Positions 28,262 through 36,490 of a DNA stretch of 64,000 bases are shown here, piece by piece. Numbering within the stretch: the first letter of the stretch is position 1; each line of letters starts with the position of its first letter. The notes below the pieces were generated by a model, which ran no database searches, was not told where the DNA came from, and worked only from the letters and a program-made list of their open reading frames with translations. The stretch is from Azospirillaceae bacterium. GTDB lineage: Bacteria; Pseudomonadota; Alphaproteobacteria; Azospirillales; Azospirillaceae. The stretch covers positions 2,046,001-2,110,000 of the forward strand of contig JAPWJW010000001.1 in assembly GCA_028283825.1 (NCBI GenBank). Reading direction: 5' to 3'. The translations under genes were made by a program, and so were the position numbers.

Positions 28262-28645
28262 CTATCCCAGAAAGCGCCTGACTGTCCGGATGAAAGTGGC
28301 GACGGAGATGGGTTTGGCGATGTAGTCGTCACACCCGCATTCCCGGATACGCTCCTCATCCCCCTTCATGGCGAAGGCCGTGACGGCGATGACCGGGATG
28401 TCCCCAACCTCCTGATCCTCCTTCAACCAGCGTGTCACGTCCAGACCGGAAAGTTCCGGAAGCTGTATGTCCATAAGGATAAGGTCCGGACGGTGCCGAC
28501 GCGCCAGTTCAAGAGCCGTGCCGCCGTCGCTGGTCTGGACGGTGCGATAGCCGTGAGCCTGCAACAAATCGTTGAAGAGCTTCATGTTAAGCTCATTGTC
28601 CTCAACGATGAGGACACATTTGGCAGGGGCGGAAACTTTGGCCAT
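28262..28645 (-). CDS. divK: Single-domain response regulator DivK
   Basis: From ATG 28645 ([20 protein letters not shown]) the product is 127 residues, a stand-alone receiver. The phosphoacceptor is Asp59 in '[13 protein letters not shown]', with Thr in '[12 protein letters not shown]' and Lys in 'YIAKPIS'. DivK, phosphorylated by DivJ/PleC-type kinases, controls cell polarity and the DivL-CckA-CtrA pathway. An upstream in-frame ATG at 28675 would add ten unconserved residues. pleD follows 63 bp downstream. A CtrA-type box in this window (5152) shows that the CtrA circuit is probably present. Confidence 0.95.
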   Translation of the reverse strand: MAKVSAPAKCVLIVEDNELNMKLFNDLLQAHGYRTVQTSDGGTALELARRHRPDLILMDIQLPELSGLDVTRWLKEDQEVGDIPVIAVTAFAMKGDEERIRECGCDDYIAKPISVATFIRTVRRFLG

Positions 28646-28915
28646 GAAGCAGTCCGTGGCGATGTGGCGCGACACTAAAGGACAAGTTGGGCGAGCACAA
28701 CCGGCATACGCCGCACTCCCGGGTTATGCCGTGCCTGAGACATCCGTACTGCCCATATTGTTCCAGGGCCCCTTTCCAATCCCGTGGATTACCCCCATGG
28801 CCGCCACGGCTACCCCAACAGGTAATCCAGCGTGGCCGCTATACCAGGGGAGAATCGACGGAAAACATCACTTCTCACCATTTTTGGATTTGTGAAGGAT
28901 GGCCGCCGGGTTGGG

Positions 28916-30994
28916 TCAGGCAGCGGCCGCCGCCTCGGCGATCTGCTGGCACCAGGCGGCCAGGGCCAGCAGGGCGTGCCGCCGGGTTCCGGTGTCGGCC
29001 TGCCCCTGGGCGGCCAGCCGGCGAACCGAGCGCCGCATGAACGTGGACAGACGGGCGGGATCGTCGGCCAGGCGGCCCACGGCATGCACGATCAGCTCAC
29101 CCTGGCGGCGATGGTCCGGCGGCAGGCCGGACAGCAGGCGGCGCATGCCGACCAGCGCCCGGGCCGTGTCCATCCGCCCCCGGGCCAAGGCCAGGACGCG
29201 GGCGCCGTCACGGCCGTCGCCCAGCCAGGCGGCCAGCCGGGCCAGGCGATGGTGGTGGCGGTATTCCCAGGCGGCGATGGCCGGCGGAGGTTCCCCGGCG
29301 CGGCCCCCCGCCAGGTCACGCACGCTGCGGGCGAAGGCGGCCAACAGCCGGCGCACCTCACCCGCGCGATCGACCGGCAGGATCAGGCGGTAGGTCAGCA
29401 CGATCCAGACTGTGGCCATGACCACCGCGCCGGCGGCGTTGAGGTAACCTTCCAGGTCGTAGACCATGGGGTTGCCTGGCGCCACCAGGGTAATGAACAG
29501 CAGGGGCAGAAAGGTGCCGAACTCCGCCCGGCCCGGCCGGTGGCTGATCAGGGTGGACGACAGGATGACCGGCACCAGCACACAGGCGAGGCCGCCGAAT
29601 TCCGACAGCGAGGGCAGGATCAGGAAGGTGCAGACACCGCCCAATACCGCCGCCCAGATCGCGGCACGGAAGGTCTGGATGCTGACTTCGCTGGGATTGG
29701 TGCGGCTGGCCAGCAGGGCGCCGATGACGCTGGTCCAGCTGACCATGGTGGGGCCGGCCGGCCATTGGGTGGCGACCCAGAAACCACCGGCCAGCAAGAC
29801 GGAAATGACGGCGCGCAAACCGGCGATCAGGGCGCTGCCGGCCGGGCCGTCGGCCGCCTCCGGCACGGCGAAGACGGTGGATGACTCGCCCGACGCCTGA
29901 AGCAGCAGGTCCAGGACCTCGCCCAGGCGGTGGGCGGCGGCCAGGGCCGGCACGTCGCCACGCCGGTCAGCCAGGCGCACGGCGGCCCGCAGGCGGCGGC
30001 GGGCATCGGCGGCCGCCAGGCGGAAGGCCGGCCCACCGCCCTCGGCCAGACGGTCCAGGCAAGCGGCCAGGGGGGCTGCCGCCAACGGCAAGGTCACCAG
30101 CGCGCGGCGCGCGGCGTCCACCCGGCTCAGCAGGCCGAACAGGGCGGCAGCGCTGACGCGGGCGGCATCGGCCTCCGACCGGAAGGCGGCGGATTCCACC
30201 GCGGCGTAGGTCGCCAGGTCATCCAGCCCCTGAATGTCGGCCAGCAGCGCCGAATAGCGCCCCCCCTGCCCGCCACCAAGCGCCAGATCGTCGCGCATGG
30301 CGACGGCCACGGCGGCGGTGACGCGGGCCACCCGGCTTTCCAGGCGCTGGACCGCCGTCACCGGCCACAGCACGCCCGAAACCGCCATCTTGCACACCAC
30401 GCCCACGGTGATGGCGGCGATGCGGGCGGTGGCGATGTCGAAGGTGCGCAGGGGGTCGTCCACCGCCCCCATGGCGATCAGCGCCAGGGTGTAGCCCGCC
30501 AGCACGGCGGCATAAGACCGGAAGCGGCGCAGGCGCAGGGCCAAGGCAACGCAACCGCCCAGCCACAGGCTGTAGACCAGCAGGAAGGCCTCCGGCGATT
30601 GGCCGAACATGGCCATCAGGGCGAGCGCGCCAGCGGCACCCGCCAGCGTGCCCACCATGCGCCAAGCGCTCTTGGCGATGACGGCGCCACTCATGGGGTG
30701 GCTGACGATCAGCACCGTGGCCGTGGCCGTCTGGGGGCTGTCCAGTTGCAGGGCGTAGGCCAGGTAAAGCGCCAGCACGGCGGCGATGGCCGTGCGCACG
30801 CCATGGCCCATCGCCCCCCAGCTGGGAAGCTGGCTGGCCCAGGCGTCGGCGGCGCGCGTCCGCCATGACGTGAACGGCCGCACGGGGCCGACAATAAGGG
30901 TGGGCTGGACGGACAAGGACACTGGACCGGTCGGGGCGGCGGCGCGCCCTGTTCCATGAGCTTGGTCCCATGAGCGGGGCGCGCGCCAGTTCAT
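28916..30994 (-). CDS. FUSC-family (AaeB-like) aromatic acid efflux protein
   Basis: The 692-residue inner-membrane protein has two blocks of about five to six transmembrane helices ('GVRTAIAAVLALYLAYALQL' onward, and 'ALIAGLRAVISVLLAGGFWV' onward), each followed by a helical cytoplasmic region. This is the FUSC/PET architecture. AaeB exports hydroxybenzoates together with AaeA (HlyD) and a DUF1656 protein. Those partners are encoded 4 kb away at 32885-35477, with two LysR genes between. It is divergent from the LysR gene at 31072, its likely regulator. The N-terminal 60 residues are poorly conserved, and ATG 30811 could be the true start. Confidence 0.85.
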   Translation of the reverse strand: MNWRAPRSWDQAHGTGRAAAPTGPVSLSVQPTLIVGPVRPFTSWRTRAADAWASQLPSWGAMGHGVRTAIAAVLALYLAYALQLDSPQTATATVLIVSHPMSGAVIAKSAWRMVGTLAGAAGALALMAMFGQSPEAFLLVYSLWLGGCVALALRLRRFRSYAAVLAGYTLALIAMGAVDDPLRTFDIATARIAAITVGVVCKMAVSGVLWPVTAVQRLESRVARVTAAVAVAMRDDLALGGGQGGRYSALLADIQGLDDLATYAAVESAAFRSEADAARVSAAALFGLLSRVDAARRALVTLPLAAAPLAACLDRLAEGGGPAFRLAAADARRRLRAAVRLADRRGDVPALAAAHRLGEVLDLLLQASGESSTVFAVPEAADGPAGSALIAGLRAVISVLLAGGFWVATQWPAGPTMVSWTSVIGALLASRTNPSEVSIQTFRAAIWAAVLGGVCTFLILPSLSEFGGLACVLVPVILSSTLISHRPGRAEFGTFLPLLFITLVAPGNPMVYDLEGYLNAAGAVVMATVWIVLTYRLILPVDRAGEVRRLLAAFARSVRDLAGGRAGEPPPAIAAWEYRHHHRLARLAAWLGDGRDGARVLALARGRMDTARALVGMRRLLSGLPPDHRRQGELIVHAVGRLADDPARLSTFMRRSVRRLAAQGQADTGTRRHALLALAAWCQQIAEAAAAA

Positions 30995-31071
30995 CGAATA
31001 ACAAGGTGCACCGGGCGAAGCTATAGGTCCAATATATCGACCAAACGTTTTCCATATTCTGGACAGGCATC

Positions 31072-31983
31072 TTGGACATTCGGCACCTGCGCTATTTTAC
31101 CACCGTGGCCGAGGAGCTGCACTTCACCCGCGCGGCGGAGAAGCTGGGCATCCGCCAGCCCCCGCTGAGCCAGCAGATTCAGCAGCTGGAGCGGGAGATC
31201 GGCAGCCCGCTGTTCCACCGGCTGTCGCGCGGCGTGGAACTGACGGCCGTGGGCGCCGCCTTCCTGGAGGATGCCAAGGCCATCCTGGCCCACATCGACC
31301 GGGCGGTGGCCTCGGCCCGCCAGGTGGCGCGGGGGGAAAAGGGGCGCCTGCGGTTGGGCCTCAGCATGTCGGTCACGGCCCACCCCTGGATCTCCCACCT
31401 CATCCGCGATTACCGCGCCAGGAATTCCGGCGTGCAGGTGACCTTGGAACTGAACGATTTCGGCCAGTTGACGGACGCGGTGCGCGACGGCGCCCTGGAC
31501 GTGGCCCTGGTGCGCGGCCGCACGGCGGAGGTGCCGGGCCTCAACACTTACGCTGTGGTGGAGGAAAAGCTGCTGGCGGCGGTGCCTGTCGGCCACCGCC
31601 TGGCCGACGCCGACGCCATCGACCTGGCCGACCTGGCGGATGAGGATTTCCTGACCATCACCCGCACCGCCGGCCCCAACATCTACGACATCATCATCGC
31701 CGCCTGCCGTGAGGCCGGATTCAGCCCGCGCATCGTGCAGGAGGTGCCGGCCTTCCCCCCCATGCTGAACCTGGTGGGCGCCGGCCTGGGCGTGGCGCTG
31801 GCCCCCGACAGCATGCGCAACATGCGGCTGGAGGGCGTGCGCCTGCTGGACCTGCGCCACGGGCAGGACACCGCCCCCATCATGATGGTGTACCGCGCCA
31901 ATGAGGGGGCCGCCGCCGCGCGGGCCCTGATCTCCCTGGCCCGCCGCACCGCCGCCACCCCCACGCCCTCCGCCAGCGCCTAA
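31072..31983 (+). CDS. LysR-family regulator, divergent from the FUSC gene
   Basis: This 303-residue protein starts at TTG 31072 with 'DIRHLRYFTTVAEELHFTRA', a typical LysR winged HTH, with recognition helix 'IRQPPLSQQIQQLEREIG'. The effector domain runs from about residue 90. The sequence resembles regulators of aromatic-compound genes (BenM/CatR-like branch, inferred from the N-terminal motif). It is divergent from the FUSC efflux gene and followed after 11 bp by a second LysR gene, so it likely controls efflux. An AT-rich tract with GTCCAATATATCGA (31027-31040) precedes it. Confidence 0.9.
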   Translation: MDIRHLRYFTTVAEELHFTRAAEKLGIRQPPLSQQIQQLEREIGSPLFHRLSRGVELTAVGAAFLEDAKAILAHIDRAVASARQVARGEKGRLRLGLSMSVTAHPWISHLIRDYRARNSGVQVTLELNDFGQLTDAVRDGALDVALVRGRTAEVPGLNTYAVVEEKLLAAVPVGHRLADADAIDLADLADEDFLTITRTAGPNIYDIIIAACREAGFSPRIVQEVPAFPPMLNLVGAGLGVALAPDSMRNMRLEGVRLLDLRHGQDTAPIMMVYRANEGAAAARALISLARRTAATPTPSASA

Positions 31984-31994
31984 GGACCTTCATC

Positions 31995-32888
31995 ATGCTG
32001 GAACTGAAACTGCTGCGATCCTTCGTGCTGCTGGCCGAGGAACTGCACTTCGGCCGCGCCGCCGAACGCCTGCACATCGTGCAACCCGCCCTGACCCAGC
32101 AGATCCAGGCGCTGGAGCGCCAGATCGGCACGCAGTTGCTGATCCGCGGCCGGGGCCGCATCACCCTGACCGACGCCGGCGCCCTGGTGCTGGCGGAGGC
32201 GCGCCGGACGTTGGAGCAGGCGGCGCGGACGGAAACCATCGGCCGCCTGGCCGGGCGGGGTGAGGTCGGGCGGCTGGAGATCGGCTATGTCGGCTCAGCC
32301 GGCTTGAGCGAGTTGATGCCGGCCCTGTTGCGCGACTTCCGGCGCAGCCACCCGGCGGTGGATCTGGGCCTGACGGAGATGGCGGTGGGGGCGCAACTGG
32401 CCGGCATCGCCGCCGGCGGGCTGGATTTGGGTTTCATCCGCCTGCCGCCCCTGAGCCTGCCCAACGGCGTGTCCGTCCTGCCCCTGCGGCCGGAGGGTCT
32501 GGTGGTGGCGCTGGCCGCCGACCACCCGCTGGCGGCACTGCCCAGCATCCCCGTCGCCCGCCTGGCAAATGAGGCCATGGTGCTGCACCATCCCGCCAGC
32601 GGGGCGGAATTGCGCAGCCAGATCGACGATCTCTGCCATCGCCACGGCTTCAGCCCGCAGGTCGTGCAGGCCGTGCCGCAGGTGGCGCTGACCATCCGCC
32701 TGGTGGCGGCAGGCCTGGGCATCTCGCTGGTGCCGGAGACCACCACCTGGCTGACGGTGGCGGGTGTGGTCTACCGCCCGCTGGCCGACGGCGACGCGCC
32801 CTATTCCCTGGCGCTGGCCCACCGCACCGACGACCCGGCGCCGGCGGTGCGGGCCTTCCTGGCGGCGGCGCGGCAGGCGGCGGATTAA
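31995..32888 (+). CDS. Second LysR-family regulator
   Basis: This 297-residue LysR protein (HTH 'LHFGRAAERLHIVQPALTQQIQALERQIG') follows the previous LysR gene after 11 bp in an apparent operon. The two share the pattern but are clearly diverged, so this is an old duplication. Its effector domain has 'LEIGYVGSAGLSELMPALLR'. Its 3' end overlaps the convergent NodT gene by 4 bp. With efflux genes on both sides, one of the two may serve the FUSC gene and the other the DUF1656 operon (inference). Confidence 0.9.
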   Translation: MLELKLLRSFVLLAEELHFGRAAERLHIVQPALTQQIQALERQIGTQLLIRGRGRITLTDAGALVLAEARRTLEQAARTETIGRLAGRGEVGRLEIGYVGSAGLSELMPALLRDFRRSHPAVDLGLTEMAVGAQLAGIAAGGLDLGFIRLPPLSLPNGVSVLPLRPEGLVVALAADHPLAALPSIPVARLANEAMVLHHPASGAELRSQIDDLCHRHGFSPQVVQAVPQVALTIRLVAAGLGISLVPETTTWLTVAGVVYRPLADGDAPYSLALAHRTDDPAPAVRAFLAAARQAAD

Positions 32889-34324
32889 TCCTTAACCGCC
32901 GCCTGCTCCATATCCTTATCCAGATCCACGCCCTGCCAGCCGCCGCCCAGCGCCTTGTACAGGGTGATGACGTGTTCCACCCGGGCCAGGCGGCTTTCCG
33001 CCTCGCGGTCCTCCGCCTGGTAGGCTTGGCGCTCGCTGTCCAGCACCTTCAGGAAGTCGGTCAGGCCGGCGCCGTAGAGCCGGGTGGCCTGGTCCAGGGC
33101 CTGGGCCGAATCGTCACGGGCGGCGATCAGCGTCTGTTGCCGGCGGGTTTCCGTCTGGTAGTTGACCAGCGCGTCCTCCACGTCCCGGAACGCCTCCTTC
33201 ACCGTGCGCTCATACCCGATGCGGGCGGCCTCCGCCTCCGCCTTGGCGATGGTGATACGGGCGTCGTCGCGGCCGCCGTTATAGACGGGACCCACCACCT
33301 GGGCGCCCAGGGAATAGGTCAGGCTGGCCAGGCTGAACAGTTTGCCCAGGTCCGCCGCCTGCGGCATCAGCGTCAGGGGGATGGCGAAGTGCGGCAGGCT
33401 GGCCGCCGTGGCCACGCCGATGCGGGCGTTGGCGGCGGCGAAGGTGCGGTCGGCGCGGCGGATGTCCGGCCGGTTGGCCACCACCTCCGACGGCAGGCTG
33501 GCCGGCAGGCTGGCGGGCACCGACATCAGGGGCGCCGGCTGGGTCAGTTCCGCCTCCAGATCGCCGGGGTAGCGGCCCAGCAGGATGGCCAGCGCGTGGC
33601 TCATGCGCGCCACCGTCGCCTCCAGCGGCGGGGTGGCGGCCTGCACCGTTTCCAGCTGCGCGCGGGCCTGCGAGACCTCCAATTGCGTGCCCAGGCCGCG
33701 CTGGAAGGCGCGCTGGGCCAGGTCCAGCGCCTTGGCGGCGGCGGCGATGTTGCGGCCGGCGATGTCCAGGCGCAATTGGGCGGCTCGCAGGCGGGCGTAG
33801 TCGGTCGCCACCTCCGCCAGCAGGCTGACCAATAGGTTGCGCCGCCCCTCCTCCGTCGCGGCGATGTCGGCGTCCGCCGCCTCCACCGCGCGCTGGGTGC
33901 CGCCGAAGACGTCGATCTCCCACGTGGCGTCCAGTTCGGCCTGCCAGGTGTGATAGTTGCCGATGCCGGCCGGCCATTCCACGCTTTCGCTGGATCGTTG
34001 CACAGCCGGATCAATACCCAGCTTCACATCCGGCAGGTCGGCCGACTTGGCGATGACCCGGGCGGCCCGCGCCTGCACCAGGCGCTGGCGGGCGATCTTC
34101 AGATCCTCATTATCGGCGATGGTGGCCTGGACCAGGCGGCTGAGGGTCGGGTCCTGGAAGCTGTCCCACCAGGCCCGCATGTCGGCGACACCGGCAGCGG
34201 GCGGCAGCTGTTCCGTCCAATGGGCCGGCAGGTCCATCGCCACCGGCTTGTAATCAGAGCCGACCACGCTGCAACCGGACAGCAATGCCGCCAGCAGCAA
34301 GGCCCCGCCCTTGAGGCGTGACAT
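32885..34324 (-). CDS. NodT-family outer membrane efflux lipoprotein
   Basis: The 479-residue protein has a lipoprotein signal with lipobox 'LLSGCSVVG' and two TolC-like OEP repeats (about 60-250 and 275-465), with 'DPTLSRLVQATIADNEDLKIA' and 'LPSEVVANRPDIRRADR' as family motifs. It forms the outer membrane channel of a tripartite pump. It is the last gene of the operon DUF1656 (35289) - HlyD (34327) - NodT, with the HlyD stop 2 bp before its start. The inner-membrane partner is probably the FUSC protein at 28916-30994. Confidence 0.93.
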   Translation of the reverse strand: MSRLKGGALLLAALLSGCSVVGSDYKPVAMDLPAHWTEQLPPAAGVADMRAWWDSFQDPTLSRLVQATIADNEDLKIARQRLVQARAARVIAKSADLPDVKLGIDPAVQRSSESVEWPAGIGNYHTWQAELDATWEIDVFGGTQRAVEAADADIAATEEGRRNLLVSLLAEVATDYARLRAAQLRLDIAGRNIAAAAKALDLAQRAFQRGLGTQLEVSQARAQLETVQAATPPLEATVARMSHALAILLGRYPGDLEAELTQPAPLMSVPASLPASLPSEVVANRPDIRRADRTFAAANARIGVATAASLPHFAIPLTLMPQAADLGKLFSLASLTYSLGAQVVGPVYNGGRDDARITIAKAEAEAARIGYERTVKEAFRDVEDALVNYQTETRRQQTLIAARDDSAQALDQATRLYGAGLTDFLKVLDSERQAYQAEDREAESRLARVEHVITLYKALGGGWQGVDLDKDMEQAAVKD

Positions 34325-34326
34325 CG

Positions 34327-35292
34327 TCAGATCCTCGATTCCAGATGCGCCAGCGCGCGGGCCACCAGGCCCTGGGGGTGCAGGGCCTCATCCCCCACCG
34401 ACAGGGTGCAGGTCATGCCGGCGGCCAGCAGCACGCCCGGCGGCACGGTGTCGATGTGCACGCGCACGGGAATGCGCTGGGCCAGGCGCACCCAGGTGAA
34501 GACCGGGTTCACGTCCTGCAGGCCATAGGAATTGGGGGCGCTGTTGCGGTCGTTGATGCCGCGCGCCACGGTATCGACATGGCCGGTCAGCAGCGGGGCG
34601 TAGCCCATCAGCTTGACCATCACCCGGTCGCCCTCATGGATGTGGGCCAGCTTGGTCTCTTCGAAATAACCGGTGATCCAGAAGCTGTCGGTGTCGATCA
34701 CCGCCACCCGCGGCTGGCCCGTGTTGGCGTAGTCGCCCACCCGCAGGCGCAAATTGGTGACGTAGCCGTTGACGGGGGAGCGGATGATGGACCGTTCCAG
34801 GTTCAGCTTGGCCAGGTCCAGCGCGGCCTCCGCCGCATCCAACTGCGCCCCGGCCACGGTGGCAGTGCTGCGGAAGCGGTCCTGCTCGGACGCGGAAACC
34901 ACGCCGGTCAGGCCCTGGCGGCGCTGCGCGTCGCTGATCTTGAGCGCGCGTTCGTCGCGGGCGGCATCCACCGCCGCCTTGGCCTGGGCCAGGGCGATGC
35001 GGAAGCGCACCGGATCGATGACGAACAGCACGTCGCCCTTGTGGACCATCTGGTTGTCGCGGACCGGGATCTCCACGATGGTGCCCGGCACCTCCGGCGC
35101 CACGTCCACCACCTCGGCCCGCACGCGGCCGTCGCGCGTCCACGGCGCCACCATGTAGCGCTGCCACAGCCCGCCGATCAGCAGGGCCGCCAGCCCCACC
35201 ATGGCCACGGTGGCGGCGATGCGCGCCAATGCGATCAGGATGCCCGCCAGCGGTCCCGCCAGCAGGCCGAACATCCCCTTCAGCCGTGTCAT
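34327..35292 (-). CDS. HlyD/AaeA-like periplasmic adaptor protein
   Basis: From ATG 35292 (MTRLKGMFGLLAG) the protein is 321 residues. It has one N-terminal membrane anchor (about 15-40), a biotinyl-lipoyl-like domain ('VDVAPEVPGTIVEIPVRDNQ'), a helical hairpin ('LKISDAQRRQGLTGVVSASEQDR') and a beta-barrel domain ('SPVNGYVTNLRLRVGDY', 'TGYFEETKLAHIHEGDRV'). This matches AaeA/EmrA-type adaptors, which join an inner-membrane pump to an outer-membrane channel. Its start codon overlaps the stop of the DUF1656 gene (ATGA), showing coupling. Confidence 0.92.
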   Translation of the reverse strand: MTRLKGMFGLLAGPLAGILIALARIAATVAMVGLAALLIGGLWQRYMVAPWTRDGRVRAEVVDVAPEVPGTIVEIPVRDNQMVHKGDVLFVIDPVRFRIALAQAKAAVDAARDERALKISDAQRRQGLTGVVSASEQDRFRSTATVAGAQLDAAEAALDLAKLNLERSIIRSPVNGYVTNLRLRVGDYANTGQPRVAVIDTDSFWITGYFEETKLAHIHEGDRVMVKLMGYAPLLTGHVDTVARGINDRNSAPNSYGLQDVNPVFTWVRLAQRIPVRVHIDTVPPGVLLAAGMTCTLSVGDEALHPQGLVARALAHLESRI

Positions 35293-35477
35293 AGCAGCAC
35301 CAGGCCCGACAGGATGGCGGAGAACAAGGCGGCCTCGAACAGGGCGGGGTGCCATACCGCCCGCCAGAAGCCCAGGCGCGCCAGCACCAGGCGCAACACC
35401 AGGAACAAAGCCAGGGCCGCCAGGCCATAACCCACGATGGGGGCCACGAAGATGCCGGCGACGTCCAATTCGGCCAT
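35289..35477 (-). CDS. DUF1656 (AaeX-like) small membrane protein
   Basis: This 62-residue protein (ATG 35477, MAELDVAGIFVAPIVGYGLA) has two hydrophobic helices joined by 'VLARLGFWRAVWHPALFEAA', the DUF1656 pattern. Such proteins are encoded first in aaeXAB-like efflux operons; their role is not established but they probably assist the FUSC pump. The next gene (HlyD) starts inside its stop codon. A terminator-like hairpin lies 65-105 bp upstream of its start. Confidence 0.88.
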   Translation of the reverse strand: MAELDVAGIFVAPIVGYGLAALALFLVLRLVLARLGFWRAVWHPALFEAALFSAILSGLVLL

Positions 35478-35540
35478 CACGGTAAAACACCTTGGGGTTG
35501 GAGAGGGGGCGTCACGTGCCCCCGAAAGAAAGGCCCAGAG

Positions 35541-35581
35541 AAAGAAAAAGGACGTGGCCGGCAGAGATCGACCACGTCCTT
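35541..35581 (-). terminator. Terminator or attenuator hairpin before the efflux operon
   Basis: AAGGACGTGG (35549-35558) and CCACGTCCTT (35572-35581) form a perfect 10-bp stem. On the minus strand it is followed by TTTCTTTCTC, a good T-tract. It is 200 bp beyond the small gene ending at 35782 and about 70 bp before the DUF1656 start, so it either ends that gene's transcript or attenuates the efflux operon. The rest of the 303 bp gap (35478-35781) shows nothing more. Confidence 0.65.
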
Positions 35582-35781
35582 GTTCTTTTACGTGACGGCC
35601 GCCGCCGCACCCGATGGGAGGGGGGTGGGGCGGCAGCCGATCACAGGACAGGAGGGCCAGCGGAACCGGATGACCGCTGTGTAGCCCCCTGCCCCCCACG
35701 GGTCGGCGGTTGCGAGGCGCCGTTCCCGTAGTTCCCCGGCACGGATACGCGCCGCCCGGGGCCCCAGCCGATAGACCCTTA

Positions 35782-36144
35782 CTAGTTGGCCATCAGGGTC
35801 TGCTGGGTCAGGGCCGCGTCCAGGTTATCGACACAGGACGCGAACTGGGCACTGCCGGGGGCCACGCCGGCCTGGGCGCACGCCTGCTCCTCCTTCGCCA
35901 CCTGGGGCGAAACGGTGCGGATGTGTTCTTCCCGGGCACGGTTCAACACGCTGGTGCAGGCGGCGAAGTCGCTGTTGGCCGGATGCAGGCCCATGGACTG
36001 GCAGGCCTGGTACACCACGGGCGTGACGGTCACCTCATTCGCGCTGGCCGGCAGCGGGGCGGTGGTGACCAGGATGGCCAAAGAGGAAGAGGCGGCGGCC
36101 ACGGCAACCATCTTCAGGGACGACTTCTTCAGCAGCGCAAACAT
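35782..36144 (-). CDS. Small secreted protein with two Cys-x(n)-Cys repeats
   Basis: From ATG 36144 (MFALLKKSSLKMVAVAAASS) the protein is 120 residues with a signal peptide cleaved near 'PLPASANE'. The mature part holds two copies of one motif: 'YQACQSMGLHPANSDFAACTSVLNRA' (split here for reading as YQACQSMGLHPANS / DFAACTSVLNRA) and 'EQACAQAGVAPGSAQFASCV'. Each repeat has a Cys pair 14 residues apart, Gly-x-x-Pro between them, and Phe before the second Cys. I infer a disulfide-linked helical hairpin in each. Similar motifs occur in small alphaproteobacterial periplasmic proteins of unknown function. ATG 36165 is an alternative start. A 7-bp dyad lies about 100 bp upstream. Confidence 0.75.
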   Translation of the reverse strand: MFALLKKSSLKMVAVAAASSSLAILVTTAPLPASANEVTVTPVVYQACQSMGLHPANSDFAACTSVLNRAREEHIRTVSPQVAKEEQACAQAGVAPGSAQFASCVDNLDAALTQQTLMAN

Positions 36145-36248
36145 CAAAACTTCTCCGTCAATCAACCGGGCCGCGTCCTGTCAGGTCCATCGCCTTCAGT
36201 CAGCGCGGTCGTTGGTGAGGTGAACTGTGCGCCCGATTGTTGCGGTGC

Positions 36249-36278
36249 GTCCAATATATCGATGACGCGATATCGATA
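36249..36278. promoter_or_regulatory. AT-rich dyad between the Cys-repeat gene and the CoA-transferase gene
   Basis: TATCGAT (36257-36263) and ATCGATA (36272-36278) are inverted arms around an 8-bp spacer. The tract begins with GTCCAATATATCGA (36249-36262), a 14-mer also found at 31027-31040 in front of the LysR gene at 31072. The site lies in a divergent intergenic region (36166-36490) and is a candidate operator. The remainder of the gap shows nothing else definite. Confidence 0.4.
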
Positions 36279-36490
36279 TCTAAAAGCTATAACGCAACGA
36301 TGCCGCCGGGCGGGTTGGCGGCACCCCCAATGGTTTGACGATCAAATTTCATGATCGTTTCTGCCCTCAGAAACTATTGGAGGGCAAGCCAAGGGCGGTC
36401 CCAAATATTCGTGATCCGCACCAAGGATACTTAATGGCCAAGGGGCCTTGGCCGTCCCGCCCGTGCGGTACCAAGACAACGGACAAGAAC

